Below are positions 36,293-44,462 of a stretch of 64,000 nt of DNA, one piece after another. Source of the stretch: Ferrovibrio sp041906005. GTDB lineage: Bacteria > Pseudomonadota > Alphaproteobacteria > Ferrovibrionales > Ferrovibrionaceae. Where the stretch lies: contig NZ_JAYRJY010000002.1 of the NCBI RefSeq assembly GCF_041906005.1, forward strand, positions 310,001 through 374,000, given 5' to 3'. Position numbers and translations under genes: made by a program. The notes under the pieces were generated by a model. The model worked only from the letters and a program-made list of their open reading frames with translations, was not told where the DNA came from and ran no database searches. The first letter of the stretch is position 1. Each line of letters opens with the position of its first letter.

Positions 36293-36460
36293 ATGGCCAA
36301 GCCGACTACCCTGAAGATCAAGCTGGTGAGCAGCGCCGACACCGGCTACTTCTACGTCACCAAGAAGAACCCGCGCACCAAGACCGAGAAGCTGTCGTTC
36401 AAGAAGTACGACCCGGTGGCGCGCAAGCACGTGGAATTCAAGGAAGCCAAGATCAAGTAA
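36293..36460 (+). CDS. rpmG: 50S ribosomal protein L33
   Basis: A 55-residue protein with the alphaproteobacterial L33 sequence pattern: MAKPTTLKIKLVSSADTGYF, YVTKKNPRTKTEKLSFKKYD and a C-terminal EFKEAKIK. It lacks the four zinc-binding cysteines of the other L33 form. It has its own promoter at 36221-36248 and a terminator at 36503-36536. Confidence 0.98.
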   Translation: MAKPTTLKIKLVSSADTGYFYVTKKNPRTKTEKLSFKKYDPVARKHVEFKEAKIK

Positions 36461-36502
36461 GCTTCCGCCCTGAGTTTCGGCGGCGCGCCTGCGCTGCCCG
36501 AC

Positions 36503-36536
36503 AAAGCCCTGCCTTATCGGCGGGGCTTTTCGTTTT
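36503..36536 (+). terminator. Intrinsic terminator after rpmG
   Basis: AAAGCCCTGCC at 36503-36513 pairs with GGCGGGGCTTT at 36519-36529 (one G-T wobble) around a TTATC loop and is followed by TCGTTTT. It overlaps the end of the convergent MFS gene. Confidence 0.88.
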
Positions 36537-37788
36537 GCGGCTCGGTCGAAATCACCATGGCCGGATGGTCGGCCGGCACGCGCCGCATCGCGGCCCACAG
36601 GCTCAGCACCGACAGCAGCGTCGCCACGGCAAACAGCCCGACATAGCCTGTGGCATCGGCCAGCACACCGCTGACCAGCGAACCGGCCATGAAGATGAAA
36701 AGCTGCGCGCAGGACAACAGGGTGAAATCCGTGCCGGCCCGCTCTTTTGCGGCCGCTCCCATGAACAGGGTGTAGAGCGCAACCACCTCCATATAGCGCG
36801 ACACGGTGTTACTGACGATCAGGCCGATCAACAGCCCATGCATCTGCAGTCCCAGTCCGGCATAGATGCCGCAGCCAAGGAAAACCGCGCTGCGCAGCAG
36901 CCCCAGCCCCAGGATGGTGTGCCAGAGGCCGTAACGCCGGATCGTCCAGGCGGCTACAACAGCACCAAGCAGACCTGCCGTTGCGGCCGAGGCGCCGGAG
37001 AGATAGCCGATCACCTCCAGCGACAGGCCGTTATCCACCAGGAAGGGCTTCTCCATCGCCTTGGCCAGGCCTTCCGAAGCGCGGTAGACCAGCGCGAAAC
37101 CCAGCACGGAATACGTGATGGGATCTTTCAGGGCGGCGCGCAACGATGGCGCCGAATTGATGGATGGCGCCGGAGCAATGTCGGTCGCCGGCCTCTCCTG
37201 CATCAGCAGGGTCGAGAGCAGCGTAAGAGCGGACAGGCCCGCGAGAACCAGAATGGTCGGTGTCCAGCCATACTGGCTGTACAGATAAAGCGTGAGGCTG
37301 GAGCCGATCACCACGCCGATCGCCACGCTGCCGCCCTGGATGGCATTGCCGCGGCCGCGCTCGCTGGCCTTCAGCCGCTCGGTGGCATAGCCGTCGGTGG
37401 CGATATCCTGCGTCGAACTGAGCATCATCACGCAGAAACCGAGCCCCAGCAGCAGCCACATGTCATCCGGCGGCAGGAAGGCGAACAGCACCAGCAGGCC
37501 AACGACTCCAAGCTGGGTCGGCAGGATCCACGACCGGCGATGCCCTAATCGCGCCAGGCCAAAGATCCGCAATGGTGCGCGATCGACGAACGGCGCCCAG
37601 AGGAATTTCAGCATCAATGGCGCCAGCAGGATGCCGACCATGCCGATGGCGCTGCGCGACATGCCGTCATCCCGCAGGATCGCCGGCATCGCAGCGGCAA
37701 ACAGATACATCGGAATGCCCTGAGCCACATACAGGCCCAGCAGGGAAAGGAACAGCCGCCAGCGATGGCGGGTGTCTGTCGCTATCAT
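36514..37788 (-). CDS. MFS transporter of the AmpG/RhtX-like group
   Basis: A 424-residue, 12-helix membrane protein. The N-terminus LYVAQGIPMYLFAAAMPAILRD and the loop LSSTQDIATDGYATERL are typical of the AmpG/RhtX/PAT branch, which imports muropeptides, siderophores or acetyl-CoA. The conserved charged loop after helix 2 (APFVDRAPLRI) is present. The substrate is unresolved. Its start codon overlaps the pleD stop by four bases, so it is translated downstream of pleD. Confidence 0.85.
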   Translation of the reverse strand: MIATDTRHRWRLFLSLLGLYVAQGIPMYLFAAAMPAILRDDGMSRSAIGMVGILLAPLMLKFLWAPFVDRAPLRIFGLARLGHRRSWILPTQLGVVGLLVLFAFLPPDDMWLLLGLGFCVMMLSSTQDIATDGYATERLKASERGRGNAIQGGSVAIGVVIGSSLTLYLYSQYGWTPTILVLAGLSALTLLSTLLMQERPATDIAPAPSINSAPSLRAALKDPITYSVLGFALVYRASEGLAKAMEKPFLVDNGLSLEVIGYLSGASAATAGLLGAVVAAWTIRRYGLWHTILGLGLLRSAVFLGCGIYAGLGLQMHGLLIGLIVSNTVSRYMEVVALYTLFMGAAAKERAGTDFTLLSCAQLFIFMAGSLVSGVLADATGYVGLFAVATLLSVLSLWAAMRRVPADHPAMVISTEPQNEKPRR

Positions 37789-39149
37789 GCCGACCGGTAG
37801 ATGATCCGGTTGCGGCCACCATTCTTGGCTTCATACAGCGCGTCGTCGGCGCGCTTGAGCAATGTCTCGGCATTGTCGCTCGGGCCCGACGACGTGCAGC
37901 CGATCGAACAGGTGACAGTCAGTTCGCCAGCGTTGCGCGTCGCCACCTTCTTGTCGCTCAGCGCATGCAGCAGGCGGTTTGCCACCACCTCGGCGGCGTC
38001 GAGATCGGTATCGGGCATCAACACAACGAATTCCTCGCCGCCATAACGGCAGGCCATGTCGATGCCGCGGATGTTGCGCACGATGCGATTGCCCACTTCG
38101 CGCAGAACCTCGTCGCCGGCCTGATGCCCGTGGGTATCGTTGATCTGCTTGAAATAGTCGAGATCGAGGATGACCACGGCCGTACCATGCTGGCTGCCGG
38201 CCTGGCTCAGCAATGTCGCCAGATGCGACGCCATGTAGCGGCGATTGTACAGGCCGGTCAGCGGATCGGTCACCGCCATTTCCATGCTCTGCTGATAATG
38301 CTGGCGCAGGCGGTCCTGATAGCGCTTGCGGCGCACCTGTGCGCGCAGGCGGGCGATGAATTCATTGCGATCGATCGGCCGCACCACATAATCGGTGACG
38401 CCGATCTCCAGCCCCTTCACCAACTGCTTCTGATCGTCCGGCCCCACCAGCAGCAGGATCGGAACGTTGCGGGTTTCCTCGGTGGTTCGGAACTGCGAAC
38501 ATAACCGCAAGCCATCGGGACTCTGCAGGCCAAGGCTGACCACCACGGAATCGTATTCCGTCTGGCGGGCCCCACTGAGGGCTTCCATGCCATCGGCCGT
38601 CAATTCGGTGCGGAACTGGCCTTCCAGCATGCGCTGCAGCCGCACCTGATCGCGGGGATTGTCTTCCACCAGCAGAATCCGCGCCGCGGCATAATCCTCG
38701 TCCAGTTTCGGCACCGGCGGCGAGATCACACCCAGTGACGCCGAGGTGCGTTCGCGCATGCGCAGCTCGTCGAGCATCAGCTTGACGCGCAGCAGCGAAC
38801 GCACGCGCGCAAACATGGCAATGTCGTCGACCGGCTTGGTGAGGAAATCGTCGGCGCCCGCGCTCAGGCCCTGCACACGGTCTTCGGGATCACCCAGCGC
38901 GGTGACCATGATGACCGGGATGTGGGCCGCGTCCGGATCGGCCTTCAGCCGGCGGCAGACCTCGAAACCATCCATGCCCGGCATCATGACATCGAGCAGG
39001 ATCAGATCGGGTTTCTGGCTGGCAACGGCATCCAGCGCCTCCGGCCCGGAGCCGGCGGTGATCACCTCGTAATATTCGCTGGTCAGCTTGGCTTCCAGCA
39101 CCTTGATGTTGGTGCGGATGTCATCGACGACCAATATGCGCGCGGTCAT
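37785..39149 (-). CDS. pleD: Response regulator diguanylate cyclase PleD
   Basis: A 454-residue REC-REC-GGDEF protein. The first receiver has phospho-acceptor D53 in LILLDVMMPGMDG. The second receiver keeps LLVEDNPRDQ but has SLGLQ where the acceptor Asp should be, as expected for the adaptor receiver of PleD. The cyclase motif is GGEEF at 370-374, with the inhibitory RxxD site (RGID) five residues upstream. In Caulobacter, PleD makes c-di-GMP during the swarmer-to-stalked transition. It lies 18 bases after divK in the same order as in Caulobacter. Confidence 0.96.
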   Translation of the reverse strand: MTARILVVDDIRTNIKVLEAKLTSEYYEVITAGSGPEALDAVASQKPDLILLDVMMPGMDGFEVCRRLKADPDAAHIPVIMVTALGDPEDRVQGLSAGADDFLTKPVDDIAMFARVRSLLRVKLMLDELRMRERTSASLGVISPPVPKLDEDYAAARILLVEDNPRDQVRLQRMLEGQFRTELTADGMEALSGARQTEYDSVVVSLGLQSPDGLRLCSQFRTTEETRNVPILLLVGPDDQKQLVKGLEIGVTDYVVRPIDRNEFIARLRAQVRRKRYQDRLRQHYQQSMEMAVTDPLTGLYNRRYMASHLATLLSQAGSQHGTAVVILDLDYFKQINDTHGHQAGDEVLREVGNRIVRNIRGIDMACRYGGEEFVVLMPDTDLDAAEVVANRLLHALSDKKVATRNAGELTVTCSIGCTSSGPSDNAETLLKRADDALYEAKNGGRNRIIYRSA

Positions 39150-39167
39150 CGGGAATCAGTGCTGGCT

Positions 39168-39542
39168 TCAGGCCCGGGGTTCAAGGAACTGCTTCACCGT
39201 CTCGATGAACTTGCCGACCGAGATGGGCTTGGCAATATAGGCGTCGCAACCGCCTTCGCGCATCTTCTCCTCGTCGCCTTTCATGGCAAACGCGGTGACG
39301 GCGACCACCGGGATGGTGCGCAGGTTATCGTCTTCCTTGATCCACTTGATCACTTCCAGACCGGAAACCTCGGGAAGCTGGATATCCATCAGAATCAGGT
39401 CGGGCCGGTGCTTGCGCACCATGGCCAGCGCTTCCATGCCATCCTTGGTCTGCAGGGTCTGGTAACCATGCGCATCAAGCAGGTCGTGGAACAACTTCAT
39501 GTTCAGTTCGTTGTCCTCGACGATCAGTACTGTCTTGCTCAT
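39168..39542 (-). CDS. divK: Single-domain response regulator DivK
   Basis: A 124-residue receiver with no output domain. It has IVEDNELNMKLFHDLLDAHGY, phospho-acceptor D53 in LILMDIQLPEVSG, and TAFAMKGDEEKMREGGCDAYIAKPI with the conserved Lys. The sequence matches DivK, the cell-polarity regulator that is phosphorylated by DivJ/PleC and controls CtrA activity. It is promoter-proximal to pleD. Confidence 0.96.
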   Translation of the reverse strand: MSKTVLIVEDNELNMKLFHDLLDAHGYQTLQTKDGMEALAMVRKHRPDLILMDIQLPEVSGLEVIKWIKEDDNLRTIPVVAVTAFAMKGDEEKMREGGCDAYIAKPISVGKFIETVKQFLEPRA

Positions 39543-39672
39543 CAGACGCCTTCCCCGGATATTCTATCGCTGCCCTGCGCCATATTTTCCTGAGTATCCA
39601 GTGTTTTGTAGCATCCCGGAAAGGCCCGGCCAAGCCGTTTACCATGACAATAGTTAGTCCATTATACAGTCG

Positions 39673-40356
39673 ATGAGCCAGGGTCCCGACTCCATGCCCC
39701 CCCTTCCCGCGCCGGTTGCCGAGCAGATCGCCGGCCTAACCTTTACGACGGGACAACCCCTGATCATCGTCGATGCCGACGAGGTCCTGTTCTATTTCAT
39801 GCGTGGGCTGGAGATATTCCTGACCGGGCGGGACCTGTATTTCGACTGGGCCTCCTATGCCCTGTACGGCAACATCCGCCAGCGCGCCGACGATCAGCCG
39901 GTGGCGGCCGAACTGCTGCATCCCCTGCTCCAGCATTTTTTCGCCGAGGCGACCGAAAACCTCGAGCCGGTGGACGGCGCCGCCGCCGCCCTGGCCGCCC
40001 TGAGCGCCAAGGGCCGCGTGCTGGTGCTCAGCAACGTGCCGATGTCGGCCCGGGAGGCCCGCCGGCGGGCCCTGCAGCGGCATGGCATGGATTTCCCGCT
40101 GATCGCCAATAGCGGCCCGAAAGGACCTGCCGTGGCCGCCCTGATCGCACGCGCCAACGCCCCCGCCGCCTTCATCGACGATATACCGCACAACCATGCC
40201 TCGGTCGCCCAACTGGCGCCGGCTGTCCACCGGCTGCATTTCATCGCCGATCCGCGCCTGGCCGCGTTGCTGGGACCGGCAGCCGATTGCCACCACCGCG
40301 CGGACTCATGGCCGGATCTGCAGCAGTTGATCGCCCGCCTGCTGGTGCTGGACTGA
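39673..40356 (+). CDS. HAD-superfamily hydrolase
   Basis: A 227-residue protein with the four HAD motifs in order: I at IIVDADEVLF, with the nucleophile and second Asp; II at VLVLSNVP; III Lys in GPKGPA; IV at AFIDDIPHN. The N-terminal about 25 residues are a poorly conserved extension, so the start may be the ATG at 39694 instead of 39673. It is presumably a phosphatase. It lies two bases before a sugar kinase gene, which suggests a role in sugar phosphate turnover. Confidence 0.78.
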   Translation: MSQGPDSMPPLPAPVAEQIAGLTFTTGQPLIIVDADEVLFYFMRGLEIFLTGRDLYFDWASYALYGNIRQRADDQPVAAELLHPLLQHFFAEATENLEPVDGAAAALAALSAKGRVLVLSNVPMSAREARRRALQRHGMDFPLIANSGPKGPAVAALIARANAPAAFIDDIPHNHASVAQLAPAVHRLHFIADPRLAALLGPAADCHHRADSWPDLQQLIARLLVLD

Positions 40357-40358
40357 CC

Positions 40359-41276
40359 ATGCGCATCGGTATCGATCTGGGGGGCACCAAGATCGAGGCC
40401 ATCGTACTGGCCGATGACGGCCGTATTCAGGCCAGGCGGCGCGTGCCGGCACCGCGCGGCGACTATCACGCAACGGTGACCGCCCTGCGCGACCTGACGG
40501 CCGCGATCGCGGCGGAGGCTGGCGGCGCGGCGACCACGGCACCCATCGGCGTCGGCATCCCGGGCACCATCTCGCCAGCCACCGGCCTGATCAAGAATGC
40601 CAATTCGACCTGGCTGATCGGCCATCCGCTGGACCGCGACCTGGCCGAGGCCACCGGCCGGCGCGTGCGGCTGGCCAACGACGCCAACTGCTTTGCCCTG
40701 TCGGAAGCCAGTGACGGCGCCGGCGCGGGCAAGGCGGTGGTGTTCGGCGCCATCCTCGGCACCGGCTGCGGCGCCGGCATCGTGATCAACGGCCAGGCCC
40801 TGACCGGCCCGAACGCCATTGCCGGCGAATGGGGCCATAATCCCCTGCCCTGGCCCCAACCCGACGAATTGCCCGGCCCTTACTGCTATTGCGGCAAGCA
40901 TGGCTGCCAGGAGACCTTCTTCTCGGGCACCGGGCTGGAACTGGATTTCCGCCGGCATACCGGCCGCGTGCTGGACGGCCCTTCCATCGTGGCCGCCGCG
41001 GAAGCCGGCGACGCAGCCGCCGAGGCCACCCTGCAGCGCTACGAACACCGGCTGGCCCGCGGCCTGGCCGCGATCCTCAACGTGCTGGACCCGGATATCG
41101 TCGTGCTGGGCGGTGGATTATCCAACCTTGCGCGGCTGTATGAAACCGTGCCGCGCCTGTGGAACGCCTATGCCTTCTCCGATACCGTCACCACAACGCT
41201 GGCGAAAAACCATCATGGAGACAGTTCCGGCGTGCGCGGCGCCGCCTGGTTATGGACTCCAGAGGAAACCCGCTAG
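40359..41276 (+). CDS. ROK-family fructokinase-like sugar kinase
   Basis: A 305-residue ROK kinase. It has the ATP-binding MRIGIDLGGTKIEAIVL, then GVGIPGTISPATG and NDANCFALSEA, with the catalytic Asp as the second residue of NDAN. The ROK zinc motif is GHNPLPWP followed by CYCGKHGCQETFFSGTG, which resembles E. coli Mak (fructokinase). The start at 40359 is taken because it puts MRIGIDLGGT at the N-terminus. It phosphorylates fructose or another hexose. No sugar transporter is next to it. Confidence 0.86.
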   Translation: MRIGIDLGGTKIEAIVLADDGRIQARRRVPAPRGDYHATVTALRDLTAAIAAEAGGAATTAPIGVGIPGTISPATGLIKNANSTWLIGHPLDRDLAEATGRRVRLANDANCFALSEASDGAGAGKAVVFGAILGTGCGAGIVINGQALTGPNAIAGEWGHNPLPWPQPDELPGPYCYCGKHGCQETFFSGTGLELDFRRHTGRVLDGPSIVAAAEAGDAAAEATLQRYEHRLARGLAAILNVLDPDIVVLGGGLSNLARLYETVPRLWNAYAFSDTVTTTLAKNHHGDSSGVRGAAWLWTPEETR

Positions 41277-41285
41277 CAGGGCCCG

Positions 41286-42125
41286 TTAGCAAGGATCGCG
41301 CGGCTTCAGCTCCAGGACCTTGAGCGTGGCGCGGATCGCATAGTCGCCGTAGTCGAATACGATGTCGTCGGCCACGCCATTTTCATACAGGCGATAGGCG
41401 ATTTCGTAGTCGGGCGTGTCCTGCGCCTTGTCGGTCGTGAAATAAGCCAGTCGCACGCGCCAGGAGCGCTGACCCTTCAGCGGTGCCAGCAAAGGCGCCT
41501 CACCCTTTTCCACCGGCAATTCGCCGCCGATGAAACCGCCCACCTCGCTGTAGCCTTCGGCCGAAGCGCCATCGAAAACGGCGGCATGAAGCCAGTTGCC
41601 GCCCGTGCGGGCCAAGCTGATCAGGCGCAGCGTATGCTCGGTGGGAAAGGCCGTGCCGGCCGGCAGGGCCAGTTCGGTATCTTCGGGCTGGGTGAAGCGC
41701 ACCAGGCCGGATTCGCCACGGCCTTTCAGCGTGCCTTCGCCGGCCAGCTCCTGGTCGAGGTCGCCATTCACCTCGTCCTTCATCTTGAAGCGGAAGCGTT
41801 GACCATCGAGCGATTCCCAGGAATTCAGCACCATGTTGTTGAGCAGCGTGCCGTCTTCGGTGCTGGTTTCGATCAGGAAACGCTGGTTCAGCACATAGCC
41901 GTCGCAGGCATGGACGAATTCCAGACTCAGGCCGCCGGCGATGCCGTTGCGGTAGTTGCGGGCATCCAGCTTGGCGACCGAGAGGCCATAGAGCGCCTTG
42001 TGGCTCACCAGCCCCTGCGCGATGGTCCCCATATCATTGGTATCGGCCGCTCGAGTTGCGCCGGTCGGCAGCGCGACCAGGGCAAACAGCAGGATAAAAA
42101 CACGCAATCTGGCAACAGCCGACAT
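41286..42125 (-). CDS. eipB: EipB-family periplasmic envelope-integrity protein (DUF1849)
   Basis: A 279-residue precursor. The ATG at 42125 begins a signal peptide (FILLFALVALPTGATRAA). The mature protein matches DUF1849: YGLSVAKLDARNYRNGIAGGLSLEFVHACDGYVLNQRF, a WESLDGQRFRFKM strand, and a C-terminal LKVLELKPRDPC. The two cysteines in VHACDG and at the C-terminus would form the disulfide described for Brucella EipB, which is needed for cell-envelope stability and helps a periplasmic interaction network. It converges on the fructokinase gene. Confidence 0.85.
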   Translation of the reverse strand: MSAVARLRVFILLFALVALPTGATRAADTNDMGTIAQGLVSHKALYGLSVAKLDARNYRNGIAGGLSLEFVHACDGYVLNQRFLIETSTEDGTLLNNMVLNSWESLDGQRFRFKMKDEVNGDLDQELAGEGTLKGRGESGLVRFTQPEDTELALPAGTAFPTEHTLRLISLARTGGNWLHAAVFDGASAEGYSEVGGFIGGELPVEKGEAPLLAPLKGQRSWRVRLAYFTTDKAQDTPDYEIAYRLYENGVADDIVFDYGDYAIRATLKVLELKPRDPC

Positions 42126-42688
42126 GGGGGCCTTCAGACTTGGCCGGGTCTGGCCCGGGGATAAGACAGGGAACCGAAAATCGTCCGACTCAAGAATACC
42201 CTTCGCACTGCAAGAAAGAAACGCCCGTCCCGCTGGCGGGTTCTGGCGGCGGCACCAGGCAACCACTGGTGATAGACCGGTTCCGTGGCATTCTTTTGGC
42301 TTCGTTTGAGTTCGTTTTGGTTCGGTCGAATTCGTTCGGCTTCGTTACTGCTCGTTTTGCTTCGTTCGGGTTCGTCTGGCTTCGTTACGCTTCGTTTGCA
42401 TTCGTCGGCGTTCGCTTGGCTTACCGGCGCTGAAGCATAGGCTATGGCAGCGTGCCGGGCGCTATCGCCTCTGACCGCATGCCCGTGCTTCAGGTACGCA
42501 TTCCGCCAAGGGCTGCAGGTGTGAATATAAGAATGAGAACATTATAGAAACTTTTGCCGGAAAGTCCATATCTGCCGTCGCATTTCAGTCGGCAAATCCT
42601 GCCGGTCACGGCGCCCCATGAATGCTGGTTTTCCGCTATTTTTTACTGGCACACCGCTTGCTTTGTCCTTATCCGAGGACAGAACACC
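42126..42688. other. 563-base intergenic region containing a 10-bp-period array
   Basis: The gap lies between divergent eipB and a GGDEF gene. Its centre is the TTCG array at 42281-42420. The part nearest the GGDEF gene (about 42520-42660) is AT-richer and probably holds its promoter. Short open frames across the array have no convincing start or homology. Confidence 0.65.
42281..42420. repeat. Degenerate tandem array with exact 10-bp period (consensus TTCGTTNGGC)
   Basis: Fourteen consecutive 10-base units begin at 42281 and every 10 bases to 42411, with no slippage. TTCG opens 11 of the 14 units; the others read TTCC, TTCT and CTCG. The remaining six positions vary but favour TT then GG or GC. 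The period is not a multiple of three. The array is bounded by TTACCGG at 42421. Confidence 0.92.
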
Positions 42689-43387
42689 ATGATGCCTGCC
42701 AACGATATTCCCGCTTCCACCTGGCTGCCCGCCGCCCCGGATGCCAGCCACGCGCCCGGTTTCGCCAGTCTGGTGCTGCGCCTGCGGCTGGCCTTGCGGC
42801 GCGACCCCGATCCGCGCAAGCGCGAGCTGGTGGAACAGATCCTGACGGCGGCGGCCGAAAGCGAACAGCGACTGGTGGAGCAGCAGGCCCGCATCGACGA
42901 ATTGCAGGCGATGTCGTCGACCGACGAACTCACCGGCCTGCCCAACCGTCGCGCCTTCGAGACCTTCATGACGGCCGAACTGGCCCGCGCCCGGCGCGAG
43001 CAGCGCGGCGGCTGCCTGGCCTTCCTTGATCTCGACCGCTTCAAGGCGATCAACGACCGCCACGGCCATGCCGCCGGCGATGCCGTGCTGCGGCAGATCG
43101 CGTTGCGACTGCAGCCGGCCGCGCGCGCCACCGACTGTCTCGCCCGCCTGCATGGCGACGAATTCGTGCTGGCCATGCCGGGCGCCAGCCTAGCCCAGGC
43201 TGAATCCCGCCTGGCCGACCTGACGGCGCGCATCGAGCGCCAGCCGGTGCGCCACGGGGATGCCCTGATCCCGGCCGGCCTGAGCTATGGCTTCGCCGCT
43301 TACGACGGCGATACCGACCTGCCGGCCCTGCTGCGCGACAGCGACCGGGCCATGTATGCCCGCAAGCAGGCGCGCCGTCAGAACTGA
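42689..43387 (+). CDS. GGDEF-domain protein with variant HGDEF active site
   Basis: A 232-residue soluble protein. ATGATG at 42689 follows the ribosome site GAGGAC. Residues about 43-75 form a coiled-coil-like helix, and the GGDEF domain runs from STDELTGLPNRRAFE (about 77) to the end. The active-site motif is HGDEF at 155-159 instead of GGDEF, and the inhibitory site RATD is kept five residues upstream. First-position substitutions are tolerated in some cyclases, so it could be active or a c-di-GMP-binding receptor. No sensor domain is seen. Confidence 0.85.
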   Translation: MMPANDIPASTWLPAAPDASHAPGFASLVLRLRLALRRDPDPRKRELVEQILTAAAESEQRLVEQQARIDELQAMSSTDELTGLPNRRAFETFMTAELARARREQRGGCLAFLDLDRFKAINDRHGHAAGDAVLRQIALRLQPAARATDCLARLHGDEFVLAMPGASLAQAESRLADLTARIERQPVRHGDALIPAGLSYGFAAYDGDTDLPALLRDSDRAMYARKQARRQN

Positions 43388-43515
43388 CACCCCTCCGGCG
43401 TACCTTCGGGCATAGCGCCATACCCTGCCGGCGCCCATCTTTTCTCGGTGCGTTGCCATGGCGGCGGCTTCCGGGCTAGAACCGGTCATCCCCAGCATGA
43501 CCGGAAAGGCCAATC

Positions 43516-43977
43516 ATGAGCCACGACGCCCGCCTCGCCGCCCTCAAGATCGAACTGCCCAATCCCGCCGCGCCGGCCGCCAATTACGTGCCGACCGTGA
43601 TCGCCGGCAACCTGCTGTTCGTGGCCGGCCAGATCACCATCTTCAACGGCGAAGTGCGCCATCTGGGCAAGCTGGGCGCCGACATGGATATCGAGACCGG
43701 CAAGCAGGCCGCGCGGCTGTGCGGCCTCAATATCATTTCGCAGGCCCGCCATGCCCTGGGCGGCAGCCTCGACCGCGTGAAGCGCGTGGTCAAACTGGGC
43801 GGCTTCGTCAACTGCACACCCGATTTCATCGACCATCCGCAGGTGGTGAACGGCGCCTCCGACCTGATGGTGGAAGTGTTCGGCGATGCCGGCAAACATG
43901 CCCGCTTTGCCGTGGGCGCCGTGTCGCTGCCGCGCGGCGTGTCGGTGGAAGTGGACGCCATCTTCGAGATCGCCTGA
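43516..43977 (+). CDS. RidA-family protein (first paralogue)
   Basis: A 153-residue YjgF/YER057c/UK114 fold protein. Features are NYVPTVIAGNLLFVAGQI, ARLCGLNIISQARHALGG, and the C-terminal HARFAVGAVSLPRGVSVEVDAIFEIA with the Arg and Glu positions used by RidA to hydrolyse reactive enamines or imines. It belongs to the long RidA subgroup, and a second copy starts seven bases after its stop. The two may form a hetero-oligomer. Confidence 0.92.
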   Translation: MSHDARLAALKIELPNPAAPAANYVPTVIAGNLLFVAGQITIFNGEVRHLGKLGADMDIETGKQAARLCGLNIISQARHALGGSLDRVKRVVKLGGFVNCTPDFIDHPQVVNGASDLMVEVFGDAGKHARFAVGAVSLPRGVSVEVDAIFEIA

Positions 43978-43983
43978 AGCGCG

Positions 43984-44451
43984 ATGTCAGGTTCCATCGC
44001 GGCGAAGCTGAAGGCCATGGGGCTGGAGCTGCCACCGGCCCCGCCGCCGGTGGCGACCTATGTGGGATTCGTCGCGACCGGCAAACTGGTGCATGTGGCC
44101 GGCGTGGGGCCCACCTGGGGCAGCGATATCCGCTATCGCGGCAAGGTGGGCCAGAGCCTGAGCACCGAGGACGGCTATGCGGCCGCAAGGCTCACCGGCC
44201 TCAATCTGCTGGCGCATATGAACACGGCTTGCGACGGCGAGCTTGACCGCATCGCGCGCTGCGTGAAGGTGCTGAGCCTGACCAACGCGGGGCCGGATTT
44301 CACCGAAGCCCATCGCGTGGCCAATGGTGTGACCGACCTGTTCGCCGAGCTGTTCGGCGCAGATGCCGTGCCAAGCCGCAGCGCCACCACCGCGCCATCG
44401 CTTCCCTTCGACATCGCCTTCGAGGCCGATGCCGTATTCCTGTTGCATTGA
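43984..44451 (+). CDS. RidA-family protein (second paralogue)
   Basis: A 155-residue paralogue of the upstream protein. It shows ATYVGFVATGKLVHVAGVGP, AARLTGLNLLAHMNTACDG and a late PSRSATTAPSLPFDIAFEADAVFLLH, where the RidA Arg occurs in PSRSATT. It begins seven bases after the first copy and ends just before a phosphodiesterase gene. It is presumably an enamine deaminase or an endoribonuclease-like trimer; the substrate is unknown. Confidence 0.9.
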   Translation: MSGSIAAKLKAMGLELPPAPPPVATYVGFVATGKLVHVAGVGPTWGSDIRYRGKVGQSLSTEDGYAAARLTGLNLLAHMNTACDGELDRIARCVKVLSLTNAGPDFTEAHRVANGVTDLFAELFGADAVPSRSATTAPSLPFDIAFEADAVFLLH

Positions 44452-44462
44452 GATCCGAGATC

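Noticed and set aside
37785..39149. Missing Asp in the second PleD receiver as an inactivating defect
   Set aside because: An adaptor-like second receiver without a functional acceptor is normal for PleD, so it is not an anomaly.
42281..42420. CRISPR array
   Set aside because: Units are only 10 bases with no spacer, and no cas gene is nearby.
42140..42433. A 97-codon frame across the TTCG array with a 10-residue SFxFV repeat
   Set aside because: It would start at a TTG without a ribosome site. The peptide repeat is the automatic result of a 10-base DNA period, and no homologue or signal feature supports it.
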